NCBI GenBank assembly: GCA_001599755.1
Contig: BCHX01000003.1
Coordinates: 4,425,782-4,489,781, forward strand
DNA: 64,000 bases
Direction of reading: 5' to 3'
DNA from: Gliomastix tumulicola
Lineage: Eukaryota > Ascomycota > Sordariomycetes > Hypocreales > Bionectriaceae
Part shown: positions 10,961-22,065 of the stretch, piece by piece
Layout of the letters: every line of letters begins with the position of its first letter
How positions within the stretch are numbered: the stretch's first letter is position 1
Notes under the pieces: generated by a model
What the model saw: the letters and a program-made list of their open reading frames with translations, nothing else
Told to the model about the DNA's origin: nothing
Databases searched by the model: none
Position numbers and translations under genes: made by a program

Positions 10961-11979
10961 GGGCGCCCGCTACATCCGCGCCCGGGCGCGGATTTAGACT
11001 GCCGCGCCCGGGCGTGGCAATTATGTCAGCATTCATCGTCCGCCAAATTACAGTGACTAGGGACTACCAGGTGCCCGCTATAAGTCCATTTCACAGTGGC
11101 TGCCGCCATAGCCTAAGCAGCATTTCCCAGTGATATACTCCCCCCTTCTAAATGATAGGCAGTTGCGAACTGCTCATGAGAAGCTTTGATTGCGGCTATG
11201 AATTCTTAGGCAAAAACCTAGGGACTATGCACCACGAAGATCCTTCAAGTCTCCAAACGGTCGAATTAAAGCTGTGTTTGGATGTGATCGGATTGGGCTA
11301 CCGCCGAGTATGTCTACTGAACAGGACCACGGTAGGAATTCGTGGGTCCTAATCCATCATCCGGGCAGGAATACGCTCTATATTATCGCCCGCCTAGCGC
11401 AGAAATGGATGGTGAGTGCAGCAGGCTTTGTTTCAATAGCTAGATAACTGAAAATCATCGCTGTGCCAGCTTGATCATCCCGTTGAAAAGTCCCTGTCAC
11501 AGTAATTCGGCGGGCGATGAATGCTGACATAATCGCCGCTCCTGGGCGCGGATGTGGCGGGCGCCGAGTGATATCTGGGAGGCTTTCTAGGAGATGCGGA
11601 CAAAACTGTCGAAGTGTACGTAGCTAAACGCACCTGACCCTATGAGGTGAACCCTCCCGGGCGTAATAAACTTCATTCATTCATTCATATCTGGGAGGCA
11701 GCTGCGGCGGATGGTGAGGTACAGCAAGCTTTGTTCAAGTAGGTAAGTCACAGTAAACCACCGTGGTTCTTCATCATGTATTAAACCCACAAGATCGGAT
11801 CTCTGCCCGCGCCTACGATTCGAAGCTGAGGCCGTCTCCAATTATGTATGAATGACAGAATGCACTCTGGTAATTTCGCTGCTAATCGCTGTTGTAGTAG
11901 GGGACGAATGCTGACATAATTGCCACGCCCGGGCGCGGCAGTCTAAATCCGCGCCCGGGCGCGGATGTAGCGGGCGCCC
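10961..11979. mobile_element. ~1.02-kb non-autonomous inverted-repeat element (MITE-like)
   Basis: The terminal 74 bp are perfect inverted repeats (10961-11034 against 11906-11979), GC-rich and starting GGGCGCCCGCTACATCCGCG. A 7-bp direct repeat CACCCGA flanks both sides (10954-10960 and 11980-11986), the expected target-site duplication; 8 bp is possible if one end base is shared. No transposase is encoded, so movement would depend on an enzyme in trans. A 7-8 bp duplication is closest to hAT-type transposition, but that class is inference. The interior holds a second, shorter right end at 11495-11566 and a TTCATTCATTCATTCAT microsatellite near 11672. Confidence 0.85.
11495..11566 (-). repeat. 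Internal partial copy of the element's right end
   Basis: Read on the minus strand this segment repeats the left terminus of the element (GGCGCCCGCCACATCCGCGC through GATTATGTCAGCATTCATCG), minus about 27 bp, and matches it further inward than the outer right end does. With 10961 it could delimit an older 0.6-kb element. Flanking sequence near 11405 and 11710 is also duplicated (GGATGGTGAG, CAGCA(A/G)GCTTTGTT). Confidence 0.7.
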
Positions 11980-11986
11980 CACCCGA

Positions 11987-12652
11987 GTCGACGGAGAGTC
12001 AATGGGCTCTTCGGAGGTTCTGGTCGCCGCTCTTCATCCCCGGCCTCCGGGGCAAAGTGTCAATTTGTCTTACACTTTGCAGTAACTCATGTCGTTATCG
12101 CTTCCAACAGGTTTCGACTCGACGACCTGGCCCATTCCCAGTCGGAGCAGATATCCCATCCCTGCCTCTACTAGGACTTCCAAATTAACTTAGAACCAAG
12201 GTGACAGCTTGATGGCGCTCTGCTATATGACGCGAGACCATGCGACCTACTATCGGGGGTCACTCTAGCTCCGCAATCCCATGAGCTCGGCGCCCAGCTA
12301 CATACACCCAAACGCCAGGAATGTCGGAATCCTCCGCCCTTTGGTGGCCACACCGCCAATCAGAAGCATGCGAGCGATGAACCGATTCGGCTGGTATGAA
12401 ATCCCGCGGAAATGGCCAAGAGGGTATCAGCCCTCAAGTAGAGACGAACTCCCTGTTAGGTGATATGTGCATATTATAGGGCAACTCTCCGAGGATGGCG
12501 AAACACAACGGTGACAGCATTAGACCGGTTAATATTCGAAGATAACACGTGCTTTTCTCGGAAATATACTGGCCACGTAATGTAAAATTAATTCCAGATC
12601 GGCCCTTGGCCCAAGACAGCCCATCAGAAGACTGGGGTGGAGTGCGAACATC
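11987..12652. other. Intergenic, nothing recognised
   Basis: About 670 bp between the mobile element and the BIM1-like pseudogene, without supported features. Confidence 0.4.
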
Positions 12653-13478
12653 CTACGATGCATGCAGGGCGCCAATCAAAGTAACGAGCATCATGGCGAA
12701 AGCGCCCGACATGCCCCCACACAAGAGTGCCGCGCCGCCCTCCTCGTCTCCTGCCTCTTCCTCTTCCGAGTGGCCCCCTTCCGAGTGACCCTCCGAGTGG
12801 TCGTCACCCCCAGAGCCGGAGATGCTACCCGGGGGTTCGCTCTCTAAAAATGCCTCCATTTCTACGTTCTCGACCCAGCGCAGACTATTGCTCGTGCCGT
12901 TGACACACTCTTCTCGTTCGGGTCCGGTGCCCTCGATAAAGCTGACGGCAGCGCACTAGCCATAGACAGTGTCAGCGCAAGATTGTGACAGCGACCCTCT
13001 CATGTCGACACATGCAACGAACAGGACGGAGGATCATAGAAAGGATGGACGGGACCCGGATCACTTACACGTAGAGATACCCGTCTGAAGTACTGGCGAC
13101 CATGGTAATGATGCCTCGTTAGCCAGCCCACTCATCTGGCGCGGATACGGTCGGGTTGCAGGACCTTCCAGCACCGCGGCTTTGGTAGATGGGGGATAGT
13201 TGCTCCCATTCACCGTCGACGAGTTCGGCGCCAAGGAATCCCCGAATCAGCCAGTCCGACTGCGAATGAGTATCGGCCACGGCTATAGCGTGACCCCCGA
13301 CATAGAAGTCGGCCGCTTCGTCGTCTTCGGATGGCGTGAAGCCACCGCATGGCCCATCGGTTTGGGAGCCGCCATCTTCGTCTATTCCTATATGGGCTGG
13401 GAGGGTGTAGAATCTCGAAGTGCGCCCGTGCCAGGGACGCAAGCATAGAAGTGCAGCAATGATATATTTTGTCGAGAT
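12653..13478 (-). pseudogene. BIM1/X325-like (LPMO-fold) copper-binding surface protein, broken
   Basis: Downstream exon 12653-12955 and upstream exon 13071 to about 13478 are joined by a GT-AG intron. Family landmarks are AHFEILHPPS (mature N-terminal His of the copper site), TDGPCGGFTPS, GRSCNPTVSAPDEWAG, the YLY|CAAVSF join and a GPI-type hydrophobic tail after an Asp/His/Glu/Ser-rich stretch. Proteins of this family are GPI-anchored and bind copper; Cryptococcus Bim1 assists copper uptake. Breaks: the expected initiator reads ATC (13476-13478); the signal-peptide/N-terminal His block lies in a different frame from the parts on either side, so two compensating indels are needed; and a TAA (13119-13121) follows EWAG, explicable as CAA to TAA. 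The frame is open upstream to an ATG at 13589, but that leader looks unnatural. Confidence 0.7.
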
Positions 13479-13589
13479 GGCCCGAGGATGTGGCGGGGTT
13501 GTTGGTAGCTTGATGTGACTTTTCCGGGAATCAAACTGTACTAAGTTCACTCGAAAGAGAGAAGGCGTGTCTCGGATGTTGAGAGACAT

Positions 13590-14838
13590 GGATTTAAATA
13601 CTGAAATAAACGGTGGTAGGGAGGGGATTCAGGAGGCATGCTTGGCTCACCCCAGCTGAACAAGATTGAGAATGTTATGCGGGGCCGTGAGTGGCCGCCA
13701 CGACCATTTCGGACCCTATCTCAGAACTCCCGTTGGTAACGGGTTGTTGAGCCTAATGTTTTCGGCGGGTGGGCGGTCTTCCTTCCTCTTATCATCTTTG
13801 CACCAGTCGACCTCTCCCTCCTGCGACTTCGGTCCGTGCTCGCGTCGCTGAGGAGCACCGGAGTTCCCCTACGCTAAAGGAAGTTGCTCGTGTAATGGTT
13901 TCAGGGGAGGCCACCACCTGGCGGGTATCATCATGAGCAGGCCTATCGGGATCGCTCAGGGGGCTGGCATCACATTGATGAAGGGACGTGACCCATGGTG
14001 TTTAGACTCGCGTCCGCATGCAATTCTTTACTGCCTACGCCTGCTTTTTGCATACGCGAGCCGGCAGCATTGCCCACATGGGTAAGGCTTAGGGGTTACG
14101 GTAGTACTTGGGCCATCCAAATTTCGACTAGCCCTGGGTGAGATAAGTTATCAATGATGCATACATTACATGATAGTATCTGGGGAATGCAACATCTCGA
14201 CAATACCTACGTACTGTGGCACAGCCTGCAGGGTTTCGATGGTTTGACCACCAACGTAGTGGGTCTCATCCGCGATATCATACGACAACGGGTCCCTTTT
14301 CCTCCACGGAGATGGTCTGTTTCGCTCTGCAGTGGCTGACTCTACGGAGCACATGCCCGTGGACTGGGCTGATAGGGAGACCAACCTTCCCTTTGTCATG
14401 GTTTATTCCGGGCTGCTACACCTACTTCTGTCATGACCCAGATCGTTCTTCGAGCCAAGAGGCTTTCTAATGCTTATTATATAGCTTAATCTTCTCTTGG
14501 CAGGTCAGGTAGTCTACTAGGACACCTTTTACTTCATGTTTTTCTTTTCGTCACTCTCAGCATTTATAGCATTACCTCCATCTGACTCAAACATAAATAT
14601 GACGACGTCCTGAAAGACCTGTCCCATTTTGCTTCCCTCTTCTCTCTTGTTTTGCCACCCCCTCCCTTTTCACTGCTGTTAGGAGAGACAGCATCACCTT
14701 TGTCTACTAGGGTGTTTGAACTGCTCCACGATAAATGTGAAGAACTCTTTGAGTACGCCATAGCAAGCCTCCCTCCTTGTCTGGTTGTCTGTCCACCACC
14801 CTCGAGTCATTCTCGATCGACTCTAAGTCTCTCGTATA
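13590..14838. other. Intergenic, upstream of the membrane protein gene
   Basis: About 1.25 kb. A pyrimidine-rich stretch near 14620-14680 on the + strand precedes the next gene and fits a fungal promoter/5' UTR. No gene was recognised. Confidence 0.4.
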
Positions 14839-16209
14839 ATGCCCGAGATTCGCCACGGCAGCGTCGCGGCCGGGCCAGGTCCCCAAGCCAGTGAGGGCCA
14901 TGCCATCCAAACGTCCGTGAGCAACCCCTCGGTGGCGGTGACGACGAGGCCGCATTTTGTACAGCATGCAAGCGCCCAATCTGTCGATACTGCTGTCTCT
15001 GAGACGAAGCAAATGTCCGCCATGCGCAGACTCAGCCACGCCATCAGCAGCCTCAGCAGCAAAACCGACCATGGTCCACCCACCAGCTCGACGGACCTGT
15101 CAGACGAGTGTCACAAAAGCCTTTCATATGCTTTGCGAGAGCCCGCGGATGTATATTATGACTCTAGAGCCGCGGGCCGCAAGGAATGGAAGAGGCGAGC
15201 CAGGAACCTGCAAGAATACTACGACGACAACCCGCACCTGCTGCCCCAGCTTCCCTTCTCCTGGCACCATGGCAAGAGGCGGTGGAAGCTATGGGGTTTA
15301 GCCTTTATCGCCTTCATCGACGCCTCGATCGTGCCTATCGTGCTGTATTACTGCATGAAATACGCCGGCAATGTACCGTCGCATATTATCTTCGCCATCA
15401 TCACTACTATCTGGGGTGGGCCAGCATATCTTGAGTTTGGTATTCGGACGCTTCGGCTTCTGAAGAAGGGAAATTTCTATCGCCCGCTCGGCCTGGAGAG
15501 CCGTTGGGCTAGCGATATGACCACCTGGACCGCCTCTCTGACCATTTTTGTGCTTACGGCGCTCTTCATTATCGGAAGCGCGCCTAGGCATACGTGGTTA
15601 CGGGTTGTATCCATGGCTGCCGTATCGATTCTCTGGTGCCTCGGCGGTGTGCTCCTCTCCATACACCTTCTGCATATGTATAAGCGACCCGCACCTTTCC
15701 GCATCAGCTCAACAGCGAAGGGAGAATCGGTTCGTGCCCATCATGTTACTCTATCTCCTTTTAAGGTATCTCTTATTGACATTTGTGCGTTACAGGTCAA
15801 TGCAGGTGCATACTACTTCATGGAGGATGTACTCGCGGTTAATGCTGGCTGTGGCCGTCCCTACCGAGAGGCTATCGCGGCGCGATATAAGGCTAGCCCC
15901 CGTTTCCGCCAAATGCTGCACGAAATGTCCCTCTTCTGGTCTATCTCAGCTCTCGTTCTAGCCTTCATCCTCACCTTTGTCGCCTGCTTACCCTGGGTCC
16001 CTGAGAACTGGGCTTATGGTGTGTGTTGGGTGGCGCCCTTTGTTTGGGCCTTTGCCTGGGGCTGCATTACAATCCCATGGTGCAAGAGGCACATGGTCAG
16101 GGAGAGGTTGGAGTGGGAAGCCGGCAGGGTTCCTGAGAACTTGCCACAACCTTCTCTAGCCAGGGACGATAGTGTCGTCGCTGGCCGCATCCCCGCTGTT
16201 CCTGTTTAA
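14839..16209 (+). CDS. Six-helix fungal membrane protein of unknown function
   Basis: The frame is continuous for 456 codons. A 66-bp segment, 15730-15795 (GTTCGT to TTACAG), is probably an intron removed in frame, leaving about 434 aa; it has no stop, so retention cannot be excluded. The first ~130 residues are a polar, Ser-rich cytosolic-type tail. Six hydrophobic segments follow (starting near LWGLAFIAFID, HIIFAIITTIWGG, TTWTASLTIFVLTA, RVVSMAAVSILWCLGG, FWSISALVLAFILTF and GVCWVAPFVWAFAWG). A soluble loop with CGRPYREAIAARYKASPRFR lies between helices 4 and 5. It resembles an uncharacterised family seen in Eurotiomycetes; no transporter signature was found. It appears intact. Confidence 0.75.
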   Translation: MPEIRHGSVAAGPGPQASEGHAIQTSVSNPSVAVTTRPHFVQHASAQSVDTAVSETKQMSAMRRLSHAISSLSSKTDHGPPTSSTDLSDECHKSLSYALREPADVYYDSRAAGRKEWKRRARNLQEYYDDNPHLLPQLPFSWHHGKRRWKLWGLAFIAFIDASIVPIVLYYCMKYAGNVPSHIIFAIITTIWGGPAYLEFGIRTLRLLKKGNFYRPLGLESRWASDMTTWTASLTIFVLTALFIIGSAPRHTWLRVVSMAAVSILWCLGGVLLSIHLLHMYKRPAPFRISSTAKGESVRAHHVTLSPFKVSLIDICALQVNAGAYYFMEDVLAVNAGCGRPYREAIAARYKASPRFRQMLHEMSLFWSISALVLAFILTFVACLPWVPENWAYGVCWVAPFVWAFAWGCITIPWCKRHMVRERLEWEAGRVPENLPQPSLARDDSVVAGRIPAVPV

Positions 16210-17712
16210 ACAGGGCTGGCATCATGATGAGTATTTGTCTCATTCCCCGGTACGAATTCTCTATCATCAGATCACAAGATGATAAATTTGCTCGGAATGG
16301 GCTCTGGTATGACGATCGGTGGCAGATGCTTTGTCCGAGGCGTGCAAGGGGGAGGTTAAGGAGGTGAGAGGAGGCCCCCAGGTAGTAAAAGGAGCACAAG
16401 TTCCTGAACAAGGTAATTTTTCTCTAGTGTAGCAAAGATCCGATCAGATTTACAACTTAATACATGTTTCTGCGATACTCTACGCTGGTAACGTCATGTG
16501 CGGATTGCCTTGGCTGCTGAGGACATCATCGGGACCGACTGCCGCCGATGCTTCCACGTTTGAAGCGCCGTCTCCATATTCGGAGTGGGGGATCATACGC
16601 TAAACTTATCTTTGCGTATTTTCCGTCGCACGGCCTGAGGCCGATCAGGTCCCCAGCAGGGGCACGGGACGTGCTAGGCTGAACTATACAGAAGAACGCG
16701 CCGTCAGAGGCTTCATCCAGCGCTTCTTGCAAGACCCCGTAGGAAGGGCTGTCGAGCCCAACTCTACGAGACGGCTTTCCTACCTTTCCCCATAGGTAGG
16801 TTTTCGCTAAGCGCGCAGTACAAGTGTCTATGGCTACTCCTCCGCTAGCCGCCCTCCGCCAGTCCATCTAGCATATCGTAGGCTCAAAGGCGCATTGTTC
16901 TGAGAGGGCATCCCGTCAGCGGGAACAGATCCCTCGCCAGCCGAGAATTCTCTTGCACGGGTAGATCAAGTAGCTTCCGCACCCTACGATACGAAAACTA
17001 TGTCCTCCACGGTCGCCAGTAGCTACGACCGAGGCCGTGCATCCTTAGGGAAAAACCCCTCGCAAGGGGAAAACCCCAAGGCGGCTAGAAGGCTGCCTTG
17101 CGGGAGGAGACGATTGCCTCCTTCCGTGGTCTCCAGGTAAGCTCTGTACCATTTCGACCCAGCGGTTTATGTCTGTGCTGTCTCGACGTAGCGAGACAGA
17201 ATTGTCGGTCCCGGTTGCATCCGGGCAGCAGCCAAGGCTGCGGAAGAAAGAAGGTCTCTGGGCAGGATGTAACTGCAGAGGTCGGTCGAGGCAGCGCGAC
17301 GCTGCGGGTCTGGGCGAGGGGGCAACGACCCAGGAAGTCGAGCAGCTGTGGCTGCAGAAGAGTGTCTGAGGGGCGCAGGGGCCCCGAAATATGCCAGGGG
17401 CAACAAGGCCCGGAGAGTCGAGCAGCAGGAAGCCGCGTGTGTCTGGGCAGCCAAAGCTGCAAAGGTCGGTCGGTCGGGTAGGAGAGGGCAGTAGGCCCAG
17501 AATGTCGGATGGCTCGCGAAGCCAGAAAGTGGAGGCTCGGAAGAGCCGAAGGTAGTCGGTAGGAAGGAGCGCCCGAAGGCAAAGTCAGGAGCTCGCGAAG
17601 CTCAATGTCGTCGGCGCCAGCATGGCAAAGAAAGGTCAACTCTCTGAATCCCTTGCTTGTGGCGGTTGTTAGGGTACCGATAGACCCCAGGTGGATTTGC
17701 TGCCAAATTTAG

Positions 17713-17775
17713 CCTGCGAAAAATTTTCCCCTAGCAAAACACTAACAGTGATTGCCAAGGGAAAATTTTTACAGG
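17713..17775. repeat. Imperfect hairpin with AT-rich core
   Basis: Arms CCTGCGAAAAATTTTCCC and GGGAAAATTTTTACAGG pair with two mismatches around an ~18-nt loop. It may be a remnant of a small inverted-repeat element or a 3' structure; no function is assigned. Confidence 0.6.
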
Positions 17776-19012
17776 AGAGAGTTCTGTAGACCGCGGTGTG
17801 ATGATGATGATAATGAACTTGATTTCCGTCGTGCGGGTATAGCTTCCCAAGCGGAAGTCCAGAGCCCGCCAACCGCCTCGTGGGCGTAATAACGACGTGA
17901 TAGGCCTAATGCAAGAGAATATAAAGGTACAAAGGTGTGCAGAGTGCCGCCTTAGGGGCTCTAGTTGCCCAGTCCTGCCATCCGGAAGCCGGCTAGTACG
18001 CTAGCCTTCCCCATACAGCCCCTCGGTGCCTCTCCTCCCATCAATCTACCAATGCGGAAGCCAGCGCTGGTTGTGTCAAGTACGGCGTCCGTGAGCGGAC
18101 ACTCCGTATCGCAGCTCGAGCTGCCCAGGTCAAGGAATGTGCCAAAGTGGGGCTATTTTGGGGCCCCCGCCCATGTCATGCTTGCTACAGTGGAGTAGGG
18201 CAAAGAGTAGAAAAAGAAGGTAGAGAGCCTGATAAAAGACATAGGAGATAGAGGTAAGGGGGGAAAGAGGTAGATAAGAAGAGAAAGGGAGAGGAAGGAA
18301 AGCAGAGAGAAAAATGAGAGAGATGGGAATAGGTAGTGGTTGTAGGAGAGATCTCCTACCAACGCTAACCCTCGGGCCTCTAGCAACTACAGGGTAGGTG
18401 ACAGAGTCGTGGGTTCCGAACAGCCGTCGCAGGTCAAGTATGGTGTCGTAGACTGAGCGCGTAACGGTCGTAGTTCTGGTGCAAGACTTAGGTGTCAACG
18501 GGTCAGCCAGGTGCGTTAGGCTATGTACAGGTCTACCTTTTTGGTTCACCCTTGTGAAGTAGATGATCCCACTGTGATTGGTGAAAAGAATGGGGTGTGT
18601 CTGACGTCATGTTTAGGTCGCATAAACGGTCGTAACACATGGTAGACACGGTGGAAGATTGTTGGTGGTTGGTGACGGTGTGAAGGTAGGTATCATGATC
18701 TTGTGAGACTGGTACGTCATCGATGCCTTAAATTTCGGCGTATCACACGCGCTATTCTTACTATCGTGAGTCTCAAGTTCCCACGCCAGGCTGCTAATCC
18801 GTACGACCAATGTTTGACCAGCAGTCGGACTAGTGCCTTGTCACTTCGTCTACAGCAAGAGCAAGATCTTGTATTGCATCTCGTATCCGTCCATCGAGAC
18901 AAATATCCGCATAACGCATGATATTTATGCTTGCCATGTGCTACAATGGTTATATCATCCTATGCATCTCGGCTGGGAGAGTCTGGCCTAGGCAACGCGC
19001 CCAGAGCCAGAG

Positions 19013-19046
19013 AGCACAGAACCCAACTGAGCACAGAACCCAACTG
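19013..19046 (+). repeat. Perfect 17-bp tandem repeat, two copies
   Basis: AGCACAGAACCCAACTG occurs twice back to back. No associated gene. Confidence 0.9.
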
Positions 19047-20381
19047 CCTGCTGTGGACAGAGACCCCCAGAGCCGGCACTGGCCCCTAATCAGAAATCCG
19101 GAGTGTTGGAGCATATAGAGGGCATAAGCAGAGCTGAGACACAAATTTACTAAAATAGCATTCCGTACTTTCAATGCCATGCTGCCCTTGTCCTTTCGGC
19201 TATCCGCGGCGCCATTGATTCGGCACCGCATGCGGCGTACGCCGAATAAATGATAAGCCTATGTGACTCAAATGATAGTGCCCCAAGATACCAATCAACC
19301 CGCCAAGGATCCAGATAAACCTCCCTCTGCTCCTGCGGAGACGATCCCCCTGTCGGTTGGACTAGCTGCGTGACTAAGCGGAGGGCCGGAAGCCGTGCGG
19401 CACCAAGTCCAGACGATCCTCCAAAGAGCTGACTTGGCAACTGGCGTGGGAACTAACATCTGGCAGGGATGGAGAGCGGCTAGTTCGGATCGGTTACGCC
19501 GAAGCAACTGGCGGAGACTTTGGGATGAAGCCTGGAGGTACCTTCACAAACAGGGACAGTACACAGTGCTTCTCGTTACAGTGCCTGGGACCTCAAAAGT
19601 TTTTGGCTTGCGACACCGACTGTCGACTGCGTTACGGCGGTGGTCTGTTTTGGCAAATCAAAGCTGGGATGGCACAGGTTCGAGGCTAGCACCAACGATG
19701 ACGCGTATCCACGCGCACGGGATCTTTGACCTGCTGACACTCCAGGAACTCGGTTAGGTGCTTCCTCCTGATGGGTCACAACAACTGGGATGTGATCGTG
19801 CAGGGCTAATAGTGAAGATCCAGGGTGCTCCCGTCAAATATTATTTAGCTCAATTGACACACGGCTTCACCACAGAAGCCCTGACAGTCCACCATGTTCT
19901 ACCCCTTTTCTACACATCTTACCCTACACTATGAGATTGCCTGAGTGATGGCGACCACCCCCACAGGACCAATATTTCTCTGTTCCTGACCTCTCCGATT
20001 TGTCAGATCCCTCAAGCGGTGCCGCAATGATGTGAGACTGCTACTTTTCATTGTGAACACGAAAGCATACATCTTCTGGCAGATGGATTCACGATAGAGA
20101 AAAAGGCAGGCAGGGCTATGTTCATTGACGACTCTCACTCGCAAGTCTTGGGCAGGCCGTTCATCGCATGCGGGGCCGAAATGGAAGCTCGTTGTTTCCT
20201 TTGCCTGCAAATGACAAGAGGACATCAAGGTTCTCGTTTCTGCGATGGAAAAGGGTATTAAAAGCCTATCCAACCGGCTTCGTATTCTCATTGCATTCAT
20301 CCCATCCTATCCTCAATTCCATTCAATATTGCATTCGCTGTATTTATTTCATTATATCTTCCATCAACTTGGTCCCATATC

Positions 20382-21506
20382 ATGACTTTAGCAGGCATGT
20401 CTGGGGGTAGCAAGGACCCTGTAATTTTCTCTCGGGAGGAGGCTGGGGATGGGGATTCCTTCACCGTCACAATTGAATGTGGGCTGGGCAATGAATACGA
20501 TGGCCGCATGGGCCTCCGTATCTCGGCCATCTTTGTCATCTTCTTTGGATCTATTCTCGGATGTATTATCCCTCTCCTCCTCGGCCGCTTCTACCGCCAC
20601 CCCGGTCTAGCTGGCGCCTTCTTCGCTGCGAGGTTCTTCGGTTCTGGCGTCATCGTTTCCACCGCCTTCATCCACCTCCTGGCCCCGGCTATCGCTGCCC
20701 TGTACTCTCCTTGCCTTGAACAAGACAGTCCCATCACCACGTACGCTTGGCCAGAAGCCATATGCCTCATGTCCGTGTTCGCCATGTTTATTGCCAACGT
20801 CGTGGGCAACCACTTCGTGGGAAAGGGCAACGGACTGGTCAACACTACCNNNNNNNNNNNNNNNNNNNNNNNNNNNNNNNNNNNNNNNNNNNNNNNNNNN
20901 NNNNNNNNNNNNNNNNNNNNNNNNNNNNNNNNNNNNNNNNNNNNNNNNNNNNNNNNNNNNNNNNNNNNNNNNNNNNNNNNNNNNNNNNNNNNNNNNNNNN
21001 NNNNNNNNNNNNNNNNNNNNNNNNNNNNNNNNNNNNNNNNNNNNNNNNNNNNNNNNNNNNNNNNNNNNNNNNNNNNNNNNNNNNNNNNNNNNNNNNNNNN
21101 NNNNNNNNNNNNNNNNNNNNNNNNNNNNNNNNNNACGTTCCACCAGACTTTTGAAGGAGTCGGCCTCGGCGCGCGCCTCGCCAGCATGTTTTGGCCGGAT
21201 GGCAAGCATTGGCTTCCATACGTGCTCAGCGTAGCCTACTCACTCTCCACGCCCATATCCCTCGCCGTCGGTCTGGGCGTGCGCCAATCGTTCAAGCCTG
21301 GAAGTCACCAGGCCCTGGTCGTCAGCGGCATTTTCGACTCCATCTCGGCGGGCATCCTCCTATACGCGGGGCTCGTTCAGCTCATCGGACACGACTTCTT
21401 CTTCAGTTCCCAGATGCGCGACTCAAGCATCGGCAACAAGATGGGGGCTGTTGGATGGATGTGTCTCGGAGCAGGATTGATGGCTTTGCTGGGCAATTGG
21501 GCCTAG
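20382..21506 (+). CDS. ZIP-family metal (Zn/Fe) transporter, interrupted by an assembly gap
   Basis: A 374-codon frame runs through a 285-N gap (20850-21134) whose length keeps phase. Before the gap are three membrane helices (ISAIFVIFFGSILGC, FFGSGVIVSTAFIHLL, LMSVFAMFIANVVG); after it is the ZIP helix 5 signature FHQTFEGVGLGARLA with metal-binding His and Glu, then three more helices ending LGAGLMALLGNWA. Family members import Zn(II) or Fe(II) across the plasma membrane. The His-rich loop and helix 4 (HSV-type motif) fall in the gap, so metal preference and integrity of that part cannot be judged. The ATG at 20382 gives a normal short extracellular N-terminus. Gap size and in-gap introns are unknown. 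Confidence 0.85.
   Translation: MTLAGMSGGSKDPVIFSREEAGDGDSFTVTIECGLGNEYDGRMGLRISAIFVIFFGSILGCIIPLLLGRFYRHPGLAGAFFAARFFGSGVIVSTAFIHLLAPAIAALYSPCLEQDSPITTYAWPEAICLMSVFAMFIANVVGNHFVGKGNGLVNTTXXXXXXXXXXXXXXXXXXXXXXXXXXXXXXXXXXXXXXXXXXXXXXXXXXXXXXXXXXXXXXXXXXXXXXXXXXXXXXXXXXXXXXXXXXXXXXXTFHQTFEGVGLGARLASMFWPDGKHWLPYVLSVAYSLSTPISLAVGLGVRQSFKPGSHQALVVSGIFDSISAGILLYAGLVQLIGHDFFFSSQMRDSSIGNKMGAVGWMCLGAGLMALLGNWA
20850..21134. other. Assembly gap (285 N) inside the ZIP gene
   Basis: An unbroken run of N covers the expected His-rich loop and helix 4 of the transporter. Low-complexity sequence there may explain the assembly failure. Confidence 0.99.
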
Positions 21507-22065
21507 AAGCACACCGGGGTGTCTGAATCAGCTAGCCAATGCACTGGCAGAGGACTTGTTCATGGTGTAAAGTATGGCAGTTTATTCGTCCAAGACAAGG
21601 TGTATGCATTATGCAACAGGTATTCCACAGTCGCAGGGAGCATGATGCCAAGGAGAGGACGGTCAACGAGAAATCTGAAGACAGAAGATAGCGGACGTGC
21701 TGCCTCCGTTCAGTAGACTGCATCACAGAATAGCACCACTCAACCTTTGGGGAGATTTATGTGATTGTGCGCTGCTCGCACCGTGGCTGCTCTCATTCAC
21801 TATCCTCCATATTGGTGATTTTACGAATGTCATCATTGCATACATGGCACGGCCATATCAAGAGAAATAACTCAATAAATTAAAAAGCAGATACGGTAAA
21901 AGAACGAATCCACGTCGTCTCCCGTCCGTCATTGTCATCAGCAGCCCTTCGTGCAGCGGATCCATCATTTGGTTTTGTAACTATTGGATCCTGAAGCTCG
22001 AGACGACTGCTTTGGACAGAATTAGCATTGCAAGTCAACCTTCCAGGAGTCAAGTAGCATGAAGA
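21507..22065. other. Intergenic between ZIP and the RING-like pseudogene
   Basis: The expected RING domain exon of the next (minus-strand) gene was looked for here and not found. Nothing else was recognised. Confidence 0.4.

Larger units (their letters stand above)
16210..20381. other. 4.2-kb gene-poor stretch
   Basis: No convincing gene was found. Contents: a GC/purine-rich, internally repetitive tract about 17090-17640; an imperfect hairpin at 17713-17775; a strongly purine-biased tract about 18195-18350; two exact tandem copies of AGCACAGAACCCAACTG at 19013-19046; and the ZIP promoter at its right end. Open frames here have no family resemblance and probably arise by chance. Confidence 0.45.

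Noticed and set aside
13210..13446. Minus-strand frame starting MLASLARAHFEIL as a separate small gene
   Set aside because: It is the out-of-frame part of the BIM1-like pseudogene; only its first ~15 residues have family resemblance and the rest is shadow.
15730..15795. Treating the 456-codon membrane protein as strictly intronless
   Set aside because: The 66-bp segment has intron-like ends and interrupts the hydrophobicity pattern; it is noted as a probable in-frame intron, although retention is possible.
17085..17639. Long open frames on both strands in the GC-rich tract
   Set aside because: Both strands are open simultaneously because the tract is stop-poor and repetitive; the translations are low complexity.
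19395..19757. A 120-codon + frame starting MRHQVQTILQRADL
   Set aside because: No family resemblance, no promoter or intron signals; treated as chance.
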